Assembly: GCF_003008555.2 (NCBI RefSeq)
Contig: NZ_CP027665.1
Coordinates: 310,001 to 374,000, forward strand
Reading direction: 5' to 3'
Length of the DNA: 64,000 bases
DNA from: Pukyongiella litopenaei
Lineage (GTDB): Bacteria; Pseudomonadota; Alphaproteobacteria; Rhodobacterales; Rhodobacteraceae
Position 1 is the first letter of the stretch, and every line of letters begins with the position of its first letter. The notes beneath the pieces were generated by a model. It did no database searches. It saw only the letters and a program-made list of their open reading frames with translations, and was not told where the DNA came from. The position numbers and the translations under genes were made by a program. This document shows, piece by piece, positions 19,109 through 29,073 of this stretch.

Positions 19109-20422
19109 ATGCAAGGCGATGCAATCCTGACCGGACAGGTCCTGTCATTCGATGCCGATCCGTTTCAGGCCGGCCCCGGGGCCGCCGTCGTGCACGAGGC
19201 GGTGGCGCTGTCGGGCGGCCGTATCGCGGCCGTCGGATCGCGCGCGGATCTGCGCAGGGCCCATCCGGACGCGGCCCTGCATGACCACGGCCAACAGCTG
19301 ATCTGCGCGGGCTTCGTCGATGCCCATGTGCATTACCCGCAGACCGCGATCATCGCCTCCTGGGGCAAACGGCTGATCGACTGGCTGAACAGCTACACCT
19401 TTCCCGAGGAAACGAAATTCGCCGATCCCGCCTATGCCGCGCGGATCACCGCGCGGTATCTCGACCTGACCACAGCGAACGGCACCACGACCATGTGCAG
19501 TTTCTGCACCATTCACCCGGCCAGCGTCGAGGCGTTCTTCGCCGAGGCGCACCGGCGCGGGCAGCGGGTGGTCGGCGGCAAGACCTGCATGGACCGTAAC
19601 GCGCCCGAGGGTCTGCGCGACAGCGCCCAATCGGCCTATGACGACAGCAAGGCGCTGCTGGAGACATGGCACGGGCGAGGCCGGATATCCTATGCCATCA
19701 CACCCCGGTTCTCGCCCACCTCGACGCCGGATCAGCTGGCCGCGCTCGGCGCGCTCTGGTCCGAGCATCCGGAATGCCTCATGCAGACCCATCTGAGCGA
19801 ACAGACCGACGAAATCGCCTGGGTGAAGTCGCTCTATCCATCGGCGCGGGACTATCTGGACACCTATGAATCCCACGGCCTGCTGGGGGCGAACGGGCTC
19901 TATGGTCACGCGATCCATCTGGAGCCGCGCGAGCGCGACCGGCTGCGCGAAACCGGCGCCGCGCTGGTGCATTGCCCCACCTCGAACACGTTCATCGGCT
20001 CGGGCCTGTTCGATATGGCGGGGCTGATCGCCGAGGGCCAGCGCATCGGGCTGGCCACCGATACCGGCGGCGGGTCGTCGTTTTCGATGCTCAGGACGAT
20101 GGCCGCGGCCTATGAGATCGGACAGCTGCGGGGAACGCCGCTGCACCCGTCTCAGCTCATCTGGCTCGCCACCGCCGGCTCGGCGCGGGCCTTGCGGATG
20201 GACGACCGGATCGGCAGCATCGCACCGGGAATGGAAGCCGACCTCGTCGTGCTCGACCTGGCATCGACGCCTGCCATCGCGCAACGCTCAGAGCGCGCGG
20301 CCGATCTCTGGGAGGCGCTGTTTCCCACCATCATGATGGGCGATGACCGCGCGGTGACCGAGGTCTGGATCGGCGGGAAGAAAGCTCACTTTAAACATCA
20401 ACATAACTTGATATCGCACTGA
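19109..20422 (+). CDS. guaD: Guanine deaminase
   Basis: 437 residues of the amidohydrolase superfamily; converts guanine to xanthine and ammonia. Metal ligands His73 and His75 are in FVDAHVHYPQ, TMCSFCTIHPASVEAFF and QTHLSEQTDEIAW supply further active-site residues, and ATDTGGGSSFSMLRTM holds the metal/catalytic aspartate. These strings distinguish guanine deaminase from adenosine or cytosine deaminases. The ATG follows AAGGAGCAGCG. Free-standing, with no xanthine dehydrogenase genes next to it. Confidence 0.93.
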   Translation: MQGDAILTGQVLSFDADPFQAGPGAAVVHEAVALSGGRIAAVGSRADLRRAHPDAALHDHGQQLICAGFVDAHVHYPQTAIIASWGKRLIDWLNSYTFPEETKFADPAYAARITARYLDLTTANGTTTMCSFCTIHPASVEAFFAEAHRRGQRVVGGKTCMDRNAPEGLRDSAQSAYDDSKALLETWHGRGRISYAITPRFSPTSTPDQLAALGALWSEHPECLMQTHLSEQTDEIAWVKSLYPSARDYLDTYESHGLLGANGLYGHAIHLEPRERDRLRETGAALVHCPTSNTFIGSGLFDMAGLIAEGQRIGLATDTGGGSSFSMLRTMAAAYEIGQLRGTPLHPSQLIWLATAGSARALRMDDRIGSIAPGMEADLVVLDLASTPAIAQRSERAADLWEALFPTIMMGDDRAVTEVWIGGKKAHFKHQHNLISH

Positions 20423-20431
20423 TCTGTCATA

Positions 20432-20749
20432 TTATTCCAATCCAAGGCCGGACCTGGTTTCCGCCGTCCAGCCCAGCCACATCGCGTCGCCATCCACGAT
20501 CAGCGGCCGCTTCATCAGCGCCGGGTGTTCGGCCAGCAATTCCCCTGCCGGGCGTGCACGCTGGGTATCGTCGAGATTGCGCCATGTCGTCGAGGCCCGG
20601 TTCACCAGCCTGTCCCCGAACCGGTCCCGCGCGGCCTGCATCACCGCCTCGGGCACGCCTTCGGCGCGGACATCCACCAGCCGCGCCCGTGGCAACGCCT
20701 TCAGCGCCTTGCGGCAGGTATCGCAATTCATCAACCCGTAGAGTTCCAT
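20432..20749 (-). CDS. ArsC/Spx-family reductase-like protein
   Basis: 105 residues with the thioredoxin-like ArsC fold: MELYGLMNCDTCRKALKAL carries a C-x-x-C pair (Cys9, Cys12), and the R-P-L-I-V-D-G after H-P-A-L-M-K gives the cis-proline region of the family. Members include glutaredoxin-dependent arsenate reductase and the uncharacterised YffB group; the short length and C-D-T-C motif favour the latter, and no arsenic genes are nearby. ATG at 20749. Confidence 0.8.
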   Translation of the reverse strand: MELYGLMNCDTCRKALKALPRARLVDVRAEGVPEAVMQAARDRFGDRLVNRASTTWRNLDDTQRARPAGELLAEHPALMKRPLIVDGDAMWLGWTAETRSGLGLE

Positions 20750-20988
20750 AGCGCTCCCCCGGTCCTGTCCCGTGTCATGGCTTTCCCCAACAGATACCCG
20801 CCTGTCGCCGCTGGCACAGCCCCATTTTTCTTTCTTTGAAATTTCACATCCCCATGCAATCCTGCCCGCGGGCGTATCCACCGGCCTGATTTCCGCTGGC
20901 ATTGCAGGGGGCGGTCTCGTCGCGCGGCTGCGTCCTTCAAAGACCCTGCCCCGGCAGGGAGAATTGCGATCAGAAGGAGACACGGGAC

Positions 20989-21195
20989 ATGCCAACCGGC
21001 ACCGTGAAATGGTTCAATACCACCAAAGGCTATGGATTCATCGCCCCCGACGAAGGCGGCAAGGATGTGTTCGTGCATATTTCAGCAGTCGAGCGGTCGG
21101 GGCTGACCGGGCTCGCGGACAACCAGAAAGTGGCCTACGAGCTGCAGGACGGTCGCGACGGCCGCCAGATGGCATCAGACCTCAAGGCGCTCTGA
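20989..21195 (+). CDS. Cold-shock domain protein
   Basis: 68-residue single-strand nucleic acid-binding protein. RNP1 (KGYGFIAPDE) and RNP2 (VFVHISAV) are both present. MPTGTVKWFNTTKGYGF is the family start and follows AGAAGGAGACACGGGAC. The 239 nt between it and the divergent ArsC-like gene contain no gene; the length suggests a long structured leader, as in cspA-type messages, though no fold was worked out. Confidence 0.94.
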   Translation: MPTGTVKWFNTTKGYGFIAPDEGGKDVFVHISAVERSGLTGLADNQKVAYELQDGRDGRQMASDLKAL

Positions 21196-21258
21196 CACCC
21201 TGACGCCACCCGCGCCCGCCTGCACCCGGCTGGCGCGGGTTCCTCCCGGACCGTCAGA

Positions 21259-22167
21259 TCAGCGCCCCAGCACCGATTCGAATTCACGCCATTCGCGCGC
21301 CGCCATGCCCGAGTTTTCCTGGGTCACGGCCTCGCCATCCAGCATTCTGCGCAGGCAATCGACCATCTGCGCCGACAGGGTTGCAGCCCCCAGGCGATAA
21401 TCCTCGAAGGCGCGGTAGGCGAATGGCACCCAGTCGGCGACGAGGCTGCACAGCGCGTCGGCGTAGGCGCGAATCTCGTACTGGGCATGGGCATCCGCGC
21501 GCAGGCGCAGGAAATGGAACAGGTTGTGCAGATCAACCTTCCAGTACCATTGCGTGTAGACATTCGCCGGCAGGTTCATCCGCGCCAGTTCACGCGCCAG
21601 CCCCTGCTGGCCGTCCTGCGAGATCATCGCCTCGTAATTGTCATAGCAGCGCATCGAATCGGTCTTGAGGATATCGAGCACCCGCGCCGCTTCCTCGCCC
21701 TCCAGCGCCTCGCCCCGCCCCTGGTTGTTCACCGCCGATTGCGCCGCCACATGATCGGGCGTCGGGATGTAGAATTCGCGGTCGAGGATCGAATACCGGG
21801 CGGAATATTCGTTCACATTGGCCGTGCGATGGCGAATCCACTGCCGCGCGACAAAGACCGGCAGCTTCACATGCAGCTTGATCTCGCACATCTCGAACGG
21901 GGTCGAATGCCAGTGCCGCATCAGGTAACGGATCAGGCCTTCGTCATTCTGCACCGACCGCGTGCCCTTGCCATAGCTGACCCGCGCCGCCTGCGTGATC
22001 GCGGCGTCGTCGCCCATATAGTCGATCACGCGGACAAACCCATGATCCAGAACCGGGTGCGCGGAATAGAGATGCTGCTCCATGCCCGCGGAGACCACCC
22101 GCAGGGTCGGTTGCGGCTCGGCGCGCTGCCGTTCGATCTCGGCCTGCTGTTCCGGGGTCAGGGGCAT
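21259..22167 (-). CDS. thyX: FAD-dependent thymidylate synthase
   Basis: 302 residues. Makes dTMP from dUMP using methylene-THF and FAD. The ThyX signature is visible as RHR at residues 112-114 followed by S-A-R at 122-124 (pattern R-H-R-x7-S-x-R). An N-terminal extension of about 30 residues precedes the core. The 22167 ATG is the start used; an ATG-equivalent at 22206 would add 13 residues. No thyA is in the window. Confidence 0.94.
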   Translation of the reverse strand: MPLTPEQQAEIERQRAEPQPTLRVVSAGMEQHLYSAHPVLDHGFVRVIDYMGDDAAITQAARVSYGKGTRSVQNDEGLIRYLMRHWHSTPFEMCEIKLHVKLPVFVARQWIRHRTANVNEYSARYSILDREFYIPTPDHVAAQSAVNNQGRGEALEGEEAARVLDILKTDSMRCYDNYEAMISQDGQQGLARELARMNLPANVYTQWYWKVDLHNLFHFLRLRADAHAQYEIRAYADALCSLVADWVPFAYRAFEDYRLGAATLSAQMVDCLRRMLDGEAVTQENSGMAAREWREFESVLGR

Positions 22168-22342
22168 GGGCGAATCCTCTGTCTGCACATGATCTGCGGC
22201 AACCATATATTGGCATCGCCCAGTGGTGAACCACTATATCCGCTTGACTTCACCCGGCCGCGCGGCAAGCCCGCCACGGGTCAATCAACACTGGAACTGG
22301 CGGCTGCATCCGCTAAATTCGCGGCAGCACAAGGAGGTTTCC

Positions 22343-22771
22343 ATGACCATCAGATATCTGCACACCATGGTGCGCGTCGCCGATCTGGACAAGACAATGG
22401 CGTTCTTTCGCCTGCTCGGGCTGGAAGAGACCCGGCGCATCGACCACGAAGGCGGCCGGTTCACGCTGGTGTTCATGGCCCCGCCGGGACAGGAAGACTG
22501 CCCGGTCGAACTGACCTGGAACTGGGACGGCGATGACGGGCTGCCCTCGGACAGCCGACATTTCGGTCACCTCGCCTACCGCGTTGATGATATATACGGG
22601 GTATGCCAGCACCTGATGGACAACGGCGTGACCATCAACCGCCCGCCGCGCGACGGGCACATGGCCTTTGTGCGGTCGCCCGACAATGTTTCGGTCGAAC
22701 TGCTGCAGGCCGGCGACGCGCTGGCGCCGATGGAACCCTGGGCCAGCATGGAAAACACCGGCCACTGGTAA
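22343..22771 (+). CDS. Glyoxalase I family protein
   Basis: 142 residues of the vicinal-oxygen-chelate fold. H-T-M-V-R-V-A-D-L-D-K-T-M-A-F-F at residues 7-22 includes the first metal histidine, E-L-T-W-N-W supplies the second ligand, and the second half repeats the pattern (GHLAYRVDDI, then V-E-L-L-Q). This is the lactoylglutathione lyase subgroup, detoxifying methylglyoxal-glutathione adduct. Strong ribosome site AAGGAGG. Overlaps the next gene if that gene starts at CTG 22765. Confidence 0.88.
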   Translation: MTIRYLHTMVRVADLDKTMAFFRLLGLEETRRIDHEGGRFTLVFMAPPGQEDCPVELTWNWDGDDGLPSDSRHFGHLAYRVDDIYGVCQHLMDNGVTINRPPRDGHMAFVRSPDNVSVELLQAGDALAPMEPWASMENTGHW

Positions 22772-23493
22772 ACCGCCCGCGGACGATACCGGGCGCGGTT
22801 CTGGCCGCGGCCTGGCTGGCGGCGGCCGCGCCGCCGGCATCGGCCCAACAGCCGGGATGCCGTCTGGCGCTGGTGCTGGCCACCGATATCTCTGCCTCGG
22901 TCGATGCCCGCGAGGACGCGTTGCAACGGGGCGGGCTGGCGGCGGCGCTGATCGCCCCGGAGATCCGGCACGCGTTCCTGTCACCCGGCCGCCCGGTGGC
23001 GCTGGCGGCCTATGAATGGAGCGGCAAGCGTTCCCCGGTGATGCTGCTGGACTGGCGCATGATCCGCCACGAGGCCGATCTGGTCGCCGCGGCCGAAACC
23101 ATCGCCGGATCGACCCGCAGCCGCGACGATCTGCCCACCGCGATCGGCGAGGCGCTTGGCTTCGGCAACACGCTCCTGCGCTCGGGGCCCGACTGCCTGC
23201 TGCGGACGCTGGACGTGTCGGGGGACGGCATCAACAATCACGGCTACCCGCCCGCCTCTGCCTACCGCGCCTTCGATTTCGAGGAGATCACGGTGAACGG
23301 GCTGGTGATCAATGCCGGCGATTTCGAGGGCGAGGTGAGCCTCGTCGACTACTACCGCGACGAGGTCCTGCACGGCCCCGGCGCCTTTCTCGAAGTGGCG
23401 CAGGGTTTCGAGGATTTCGAACGTGCCATGCGCCGCAAACTGCTGCGCGAACTGAGCGGGCCACAGCTGTCGGCCCTGCCCGCCCGCCCCTAG
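22765..23493 (+). CDS. DUF1194 protein, exported von Willebrand A-like
   Basis: About 242 residues. A signal peptide (VLAAAWLAAAAPPASA) precedes a VWA-like domain: V-L-A-T-D-I-S-A-S-V (MIDAS-like D-x-S-x-S), and later DVSGDGINNHG. These features define DUF1194. No ATG, GTG or TTG in frame lies between the glyoxalase stop and the signal peptide; the nearest candidate is a CTG at 22765 that would overlap the glyoxalase stop. The next in-frame ATG upstream is at 22603, deep in glyoxalase coding sequence. The start is therefore uncertain. Its stop overlaps the convergent MarR gene stop by 4 nt. Confidence 0.72.
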   Translation: MVNRPRTIPGAVLAAAWLAAAAPPASAQQPGCRLALVLATDISASVDAREDALQRGGLAAALIAPEIRHAFLSPGRPVALAAYEWSGKRSPVMLLDWRMIRHEADLVAAAETIAGSTRSRDDLPTAIGEALGFGNTLLRSGPDCLLRTLDVSGDGINNHGYPPASAYRAFDFEEITVNGLVINAGDFEGEVSLVDYYRDEVLHGPGAFLEVAQGFEDFERAMRRKLLRELSGPQLSALPARP

Positions 23494-23987
23494 TAGATAT
23501 ACCGGATCTGATCGGTCCAGTACCGTTCGACCCGTTTCAGCGCGGTGGTGATGTCCTCGATCCCTTCCATCCCGATCACGCCCTTTTCCTCGAGCCCCTG
23601 CGCGTGGCGCGAAAACAGCTCGGCCACCACATCGCGAACCTCGCGCCCCTTTGCCGTCAGCCGGACCCGGACCGACCGACGGTCGATTTCGCAGCGCTGG
23701 TGGTGCATGTAGCCCATTTCCACCAATTTCTTCAGGTTGTAGCTGACATTGCTGCCCTGGTAGTAGCCGCGGCTTTTCAATTCGCCCGCCGTCACCTCGT
23801 TGTCGCCGATATTGAACAGCAACAGCGCCTGCACCGCGTTGATTTCGAGCATCCCGACGCGTTCGAATTCGTCCTTGATCACGTCGAGCAACAGCCGGTG
23901 AAGCCGTTCCACCAATGCCAGTGCCTCGAGATATCCGGCCATGAACCCGCGGCGGTGGGCCGGGTCCAGTTGCAAATCCATCTTCAT
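23490..23987 (-). CDS. MarR-family transcriptional regulator
   Basis: 165 residues. The winged helix runs from about residue 45 (E-I-N-A-V-Q-A-L-L-L-F-N-I) through SRGYYQGSNVSYNLKKLVEMG to the wing HHQRCEIDRRSVRVRLTAKG. The G-Y-Y-Q-G-S-N-V-S-Y-N-L-K-K-L segment resembles the LdtR/alphaproteobacterial MarR group involved in cell wall and stress control. The ATG at 23987 follows GGAGAGTGGC. Target genes cannot be inferred; no divergent partner. Confidence 0.85.
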   Translation of the reverse strand: MKMDLQLDPAHRRGFMAGYLEALALVERLHRLLLDVIKDEFERVGMLEINAVQALLLFNIGDNEVTAGELKSRGYYQGSNVSYNLKKLVEMGYMHHQRCEIDRRSVRVRLTAKGREVRDVVAELFSRHAQGLEEKGVIGMEGIEDITTALKRVERYWTDQIRYIY

Positions 23988-24044
23988 GCCACTCTCCGAG
24001 TCATCCTTGATGACGCAGATTGACGACAAATCCCGAAGAAGTGG

Positions 24045-24311
24045 TTAAGCCCGGTCGGGCCCGTACGTCCCGGCGATCCGGGTCACGAGCGGCGCGAAAC
24101 GCGCCGGCGGCGCGACCTGCCCGGTAACCCACTGGTACAGGTCCTGATCGTTCTCGCCCAGCAGCGCGTCATAGAGGTCGAGCGCGGCCTCGTCCATATC
24201 CGGCAGGTTGGCCCCGGCAAAGGCGGTCAGGATCATGTCCATCTCGCGGATGCCCCGGCGCATCGACCGCATCCGCAGCCGTTTCTCGCGAATGGCGCGG
24301 GTCTCGGTCAC
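24045..24311 (-). CDS. sdhE: Succinate dehydrogenase assembly factor SdhE
   Basis: 88 residues of the DUF339/SdhE family that assists covalent FAD attachment to SdhA. The R-R-G-I-R-E-M-D-M-I-L segment (residues 18-28) contains the RGxxE motif that contacts SdhA, and L-L-G-E-N-D-Q-D-L-Y-Q-W is typical of the C-terminal helix pair. The start is GTG, overlapping the XRE-regulator stop (GTGA). The sdh operon is not in the window. Confidence 0.92.
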   Translation of the reverse strand: MTETRAIREKRLRMRSMRRGIREMDMILTAFAGANLPDMDEAALDLYDALLGENDQDLYQWVTGQVAPPARFAPLVTRIAGTYGPDRA

Positions 24312-24709
24312 GTCAGTTCACGCTGGCGCAGCAACTGGCGCAGCTTCTTTTCCACCCGCGCCGCGTGTTCGGCATTGGCGCGCATCTCGGCGCGGATCTC
24401 GCGCAGTTCGGCGAGCACGCCGGTGAAATCGGTCGCGCCCTGCACCTGGTCGCCCGGCTCGGCCGCCCCCTCGCCCTCGCCGGTCAGCAACCAGCCGATC
24501 GACACGTTGAGAAGCCCCGACAGCATCTGCAGCTTGTTCGCGCGCGGTTCCGAGACATCGTTTTCCCAAGCGACCAGCGTTTCCTTCTTGACCCCGAGGC
24601 GGCGCGCAAGCTGGCCCTGCGTCATGCCCGTGGCGTCACGGGCCCCGGCGATACGGTCGCCGAAGGTGGCCGCCTCGGGTCCAAACCAGTCATTCGCTTC
24701 GAGGGTCAT
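24308..24709 (-). CDS. XRE-family helix-turn-helix regulator with C-terminal coiled coil
   Basis: 133 residues. An HTH_XRE domain spans residues 16-72: TFGDRIAGARDATGMTQGQL, then ARRLGVKKETLVAWENDVSEPRANKL. The tail from about 90 (LAELREIRAEMRANAEHAARVEKKLRQLL) is a predicted coiled coil that could mediate oligomerisation. Start at 24709 (MTLEANDWFG). Coupled to sdhE, which suggests a role in respiration or stress control, unproven. Confidence 0.82.
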   Translation of the reverse strand: MTLEANDWFGPEAATFGDRIAGARDATGMTQGQLARRLGVKKETLVAWENDVSEPRANKLQMLSGLLNVSIGWLLTGEGEGAAEPGDQVQGATDFTGVLAELREIRAEMRANAEHAARVEKKLRQLLRQRELT

Positions 24710-24800
24710 TCGCTGCTCTCCTGTGTTCCCGGATCCATCGGGCGGCATCGCCGCTTGATCGGTTTCGGGTCGCACCCTATGACGGGTGGAGGCAAGATGA

Positions 24801-26018
<1,218 letters not shown>

Positions 26019-26025
26019 GGACCGG

Positions 26026-26436
26026 ATGAGCACCGAACTGCCCGACTATTTCTTTCGCGTGCGCGACAACGGTGCCTTCGTCTACCGTGTCGATACCGAA
26101 AACCGGCAGCGCCGGATCGAGATGGACCAGATCGCCGTGATCAACATCCGCAATGGCGACATCAAGCCCCATGGCGGCCGCACCCTGTCGGACACCGATC
26201 TCGCCCAGATCCGCCAGTGGATGGAGGAGCGCCGCGCGCTGCTGGCGCGGCGGGACATCGACGATATCCACCGCAGCGTGGATCACCTGAACCTGACCGC
26301 CCAATGGGCGCAATCGAAGGCGACCGACGACCAGCTCGACGAGGTGACCGACCGGCTGTTGCTGGCGATGCATGACCTGCGGACGGTGCTGGTCCGCAAG
26401 AAGGCCGACCGGCTGACGAAGAAGGCCGGCGGATAA
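26026..26436 (+). CDS. Conserved hypothetical protein
   Basis: 136 residues, soluble, not assigned to a family. It begins with PDYFFRVRDNGAFVYRVD and has an aromatic, basic N-terminal half and a helical, charged C-terminal half ending in lysines. It follows the aminotransferase by 7 nt with GAGGACCGG upstream, so it is likely cotranscribed. Such genes occur in Rhodobacterales next to aatA, from memory only; no function is proposed. Confidence 0.7.
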   Translation: MSTELPDYFFRVRDNGAFVYRVDTENRQRRIEMDQIAVINIRNGDIKPHGGRTLSDTDLAQIRQWMEERRALLARRDIDDIHRSVDHLNLTAQWAQSKATDDQLDEVTDRLLLAMHDLRTVLVRKKADRLTKKAGG

Positions 26437-26462
26437 CCCGCCCGGCCCGGGGACGCCACCGG

Positions 26463-27845
26463 TCACGGCTGCTGCGCGGCCACCCTGCCCTCGACCTGCC
26501 CCAGCGCCCGGCGCCAGAACCGCCACATCAGCATCGCCGCCGCACAGGCCAGCCCGGCGCAGAGGCCCAGCCAGACACCGATCCCCTCCAGCCCGAACAC
26601 GAATCCCAGCATGTAGGAGGTGGGCAGCCCGATCCCCCAGTAGGACAGCACCGCGATCATCATCGGCACGCGGGTATCCTGCACCCCGCGCAGCAGGCCG
26701 AGCCCGATCGCCTGCGCGCCATCCACGAACTGGAACAGCGCCGACACCACCAGCAGCGGCACCCCGATGACGAGGATCTGGTCGCGCACCGGGTTGTCCG
26801 TTTCCATGAACAGCGACATCAGCGGTTCCGGAAAGATCAGGAACGCGGCCAGTGTCAGCACGGCAAAGGCCTGCGACAGCGCGATCACCACCTTGCCGCC
26901 ACGGGCCATGTGGAACGGATCGCGCCGGCCATAGGCGTTGCCCGCGCGGATCGTCGCCACGTTGCTGAGCCCGAGCTGCACCATGAACGTGCCGCTCGAG
27001 ATGGTGATGACGATGCCGTGGGCCGCGAGCGGCACCTTGCCCAGCCAGCCCATCAGCACCGCCGAAGCGGAAAACAGGCTGACCTCGGCCACCGTGGTCA
27101 GCCCGATCGGCACGCCCATCCGGAACACCTGCCACAATATCTCGGGGTCGACCCGCCAGAGCCGCTGGAACAGGTTGTAATGCGGCAGGGCGCGGCGCTG
27201 GTAGATCACCACCGCGATCAGCGACACCGCCTGCGAGGCGATGGAGGCACAGGCCGCCCCGACGATGCCCAGTTCGGGCGCGCCCCAATGCCCGAAGATC
27301 AGCATGTAATTGGCCAACGCGTTGGTCGCCGCCGCGGTGACCGTGATCCAGAACACCGCCTGGGTGCGTTCGAGCCCGGCGAGGTAGTTCTTCAGCACCA
27401 TCACCAGCAGCGCCGGGAACAGCCCCCAGCCGGCGATTCGCAGGTATTGACCGGCCAGCGCGGCCACCTCGGGATCCTGCCCCAGCATCCGCAGGATCTG
27501 CTCGGACCACAGCATCGCCGGCATCGCCGCCATCGCATAGATCATCGACAGCCACATCCCCATCCGGGTGCTGCGGCGAATGCGCTGTTCATCGCCTTCG
27601 GCGGCCGCCGCCGCGGCGATGGGCATCACGGCGAGCGCGAAACCCGAGCCCAGGATGAAGAAGACGAAGAAATAGCTGGCCCCCAGCGTGACCGCCGCCA
27701 GTTCGGCGATGCCATACCAGCCCAGCATCACCGTGTCGGTCAGCCCGATGGCAAACTGCGCCAGATGCCCGCCGATCAACGGCAGGCCCAGCAGCAGGAT
27801 CGCCCGGGCATGGCCGGGGATGGTCATCGGAACGGCTGTGTTCAT
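26463..27845 (-). CDS. MATE-family multidrug/cation antiporter
   Basis: 460 residues with twelve hydrophobic segments in two homologous halves. LLLGLPLIGGHLAQFAIGLTDTVMLGWYG opens the first half, characteristic of the NorM branch, and G-V-P-I-G-L-T-T-V-A-E-V opens the second. Such pumps expel cationic dyes and fluoroquinolones by Na+ or H+ exchange; the natural substrate is unknown. An in-frame ATG seven codons in (27827) is an alternative start. Convergent with the hypothetical gene at 26436. Confidence 0.89.
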   Translation of the reverse strand: MNTAVPMTIPGHARAILLLGLPLIGGHLAQFAIGLTDTVMLGWYGIAELAAVTLGASYFFVFFILGSGFALAVMPIAAAAAAEGDEQRIRRSTRMGMWLSMIYAMAAMPAMLWSEQILRMLGQDPEVAALAGQYLRIAGWGLFPALLVMVLKNYLAGLERTQAVFWITVTAAATNALANYMLIFGHWGAPELGIVGAACASIASQAVSLIAVVIYQRRALPHYNLFQRLWRVDPEILWQVFRMGVPIGLTTVAEVSLFSASAVLMGWLGKVPLAAHGIVITISSGTFMVQLGLSNVATIRAGNAYGRRDPFHMARGGKVVIALSQAFAVLTLAAFLIFPEPLMSLFMETDNPVRDQILVIGVPLLVVSALFQFVDGAQAIGLGLLRGVQDTRVPMMIAVLSYWGIGLPTSYMLGFVFGLEGIGVWLGLCAGLACAAAMLMWRFWRRALGQVEGRVAAQQP

Positions 27846-28012
27846 CAGCCAGCATTAGGAGGCCCGACCGGCCGGTTCAAGACCCCGTTTCGGACGCGCC
27901 CGCGCCCGACAGCCCCGCACCGGGATACCCCGCACAGCGAACCGCGACCCTGACCCGGCCTGCCCGGCCCGGATCGGCGGATGTCCGGCGTGCCGGGCAG
28001 CGCCGCGCGCGG

Positions 28013-28942
28013 CTAGCGCACCCGCACGCCGGGATGCAGCGCGGTGCCCAGGATATGATCCGATTTGTGGATCACATGATGGGCCTGCCCGACGATCAGC
28101 GGATCGGGTCCGCCCACGATGCCGCGGTCCTTGTCGGGATAGTCCAGCGAGGCCAGGAAATGCCGCATGCAGTTCAGCCGGGCGCGTTTCTTGTCGTTGG
28201 ACTTCACCACCGTCCACGGCGCATCCGCCGTATCCGTATAGAAGAACATCGCCTCCTTGGCTTCGGTGTAGTCGTCCCACTTGTCGAGGCTGGCCTTGTC
28301 GATCGGGGACAGTTTCCACCGTTTCAGCGGATCCGTCGCACGGCTGTCGAACCGGCGCACCTGTTCGCGCTGGGTGACCGAGAACCAGTATTTGTAGAGG
28401 CGGATGCCCGACCGGACCAGCATCCGTTCGAGATCGGGCGTCTGGCGCATGAATTCGAGATAATCCTGCGGCGCGCAGAACTCCATCACCCGTTCGACAC
28501 CGGCGCGGTTGTACCAGGACCGGTCATAGAACACCATTTCGCCATTTGTCGGCAGATGCTCGACATAGCGCTGGAAATACCACTGGCCGCGTTCCTCTTC
28601 GGTCGGCTTGTTCAGCGCCACGACGCGCGCGGACCGCGGATTGAGATGCTCCATGAACCGCTTGATCGTGCCGCCCTTGCCCGCCGCGTCGCGGCCTTCG
28701 AACAGCAGCACGAATTTCTCGCCCGTCTCCTGCGCCCAGTGCTGCACCTTCAGCAGCTCGGCCTGCAACACCGCCTTGTCAGCCTCGTAGGCCCGCCGCC
28801 CCAGCTTGCGCGAATATGGATAACGCCCGCTCTCGAAGGCCCGGCGCACCTCGTCGGGGCTGGGCCCGCCGGGGGTCCGCGAGGCTTCGGCGGCCGGGTG
28901 TTCGGCTGAGTTCGTCGGCACGGGCTGCGCATCGCTGGTCAT
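28013..28942 (-). CDS. ppk2: Polyphosphate kinase 2
   Basis: 309 residues, PPK2 class. Walker A is at about 82-91 (FEGRDAAGKGG), and the lid/Walker B region reads FYDRSWYNRAGVERVM at 138-153, followed by SVTQREQVRRFDSR. These enzymes transfer phosphate between polyphosphate and nucleotides; single-domain members of this length usually favour ADP or GDP phosphorylation. The start at 28942 (MTSDAQPVPT) matches GGAGGGACCACC upstream; an in-frame ATG at 29032 is rejected. Confidence 0.92.
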   Translation of the reverse strand: MTSDAQPVPTNSAEHPAAEASRTPGGPSPDEVRRAFESGRYPYSRKLGRRAYEADKAVLQAELLKVQHWAQETGEKFVLLFEGRDAAGKGGTIKRFMEHLNPRSARVVALNKPTEEERGQWYFQRYVEHLPTNGEMVFYDRSWYNRAGVERVMEFCAPQDYLEFMRQTPDLERMLVRSGIRLYKYWFSVTQREQVRRFDSRATDPLKRWKLSPIDKASLDKWDDYTEAKEAMFFYTDTADAPWTVVKSNDKKRARLNCMRHFLASLDYPDKDRGIVGGPDPLIVGQAHHVIHKSDHILGTALHPGVRVR

Positions 28943-29073
28943 GGTGGTCCCTCCTCGCTCCTGGCTGTGGTGATCGGACGCATTTAGCAGGTTTTGCGGG
29001 ATCGCGACTTGATTGGCATCAACAAAAAGCAACTAATAGGCTCAGGTTTTGCGGTTCCGGACAGAGAGGCACC

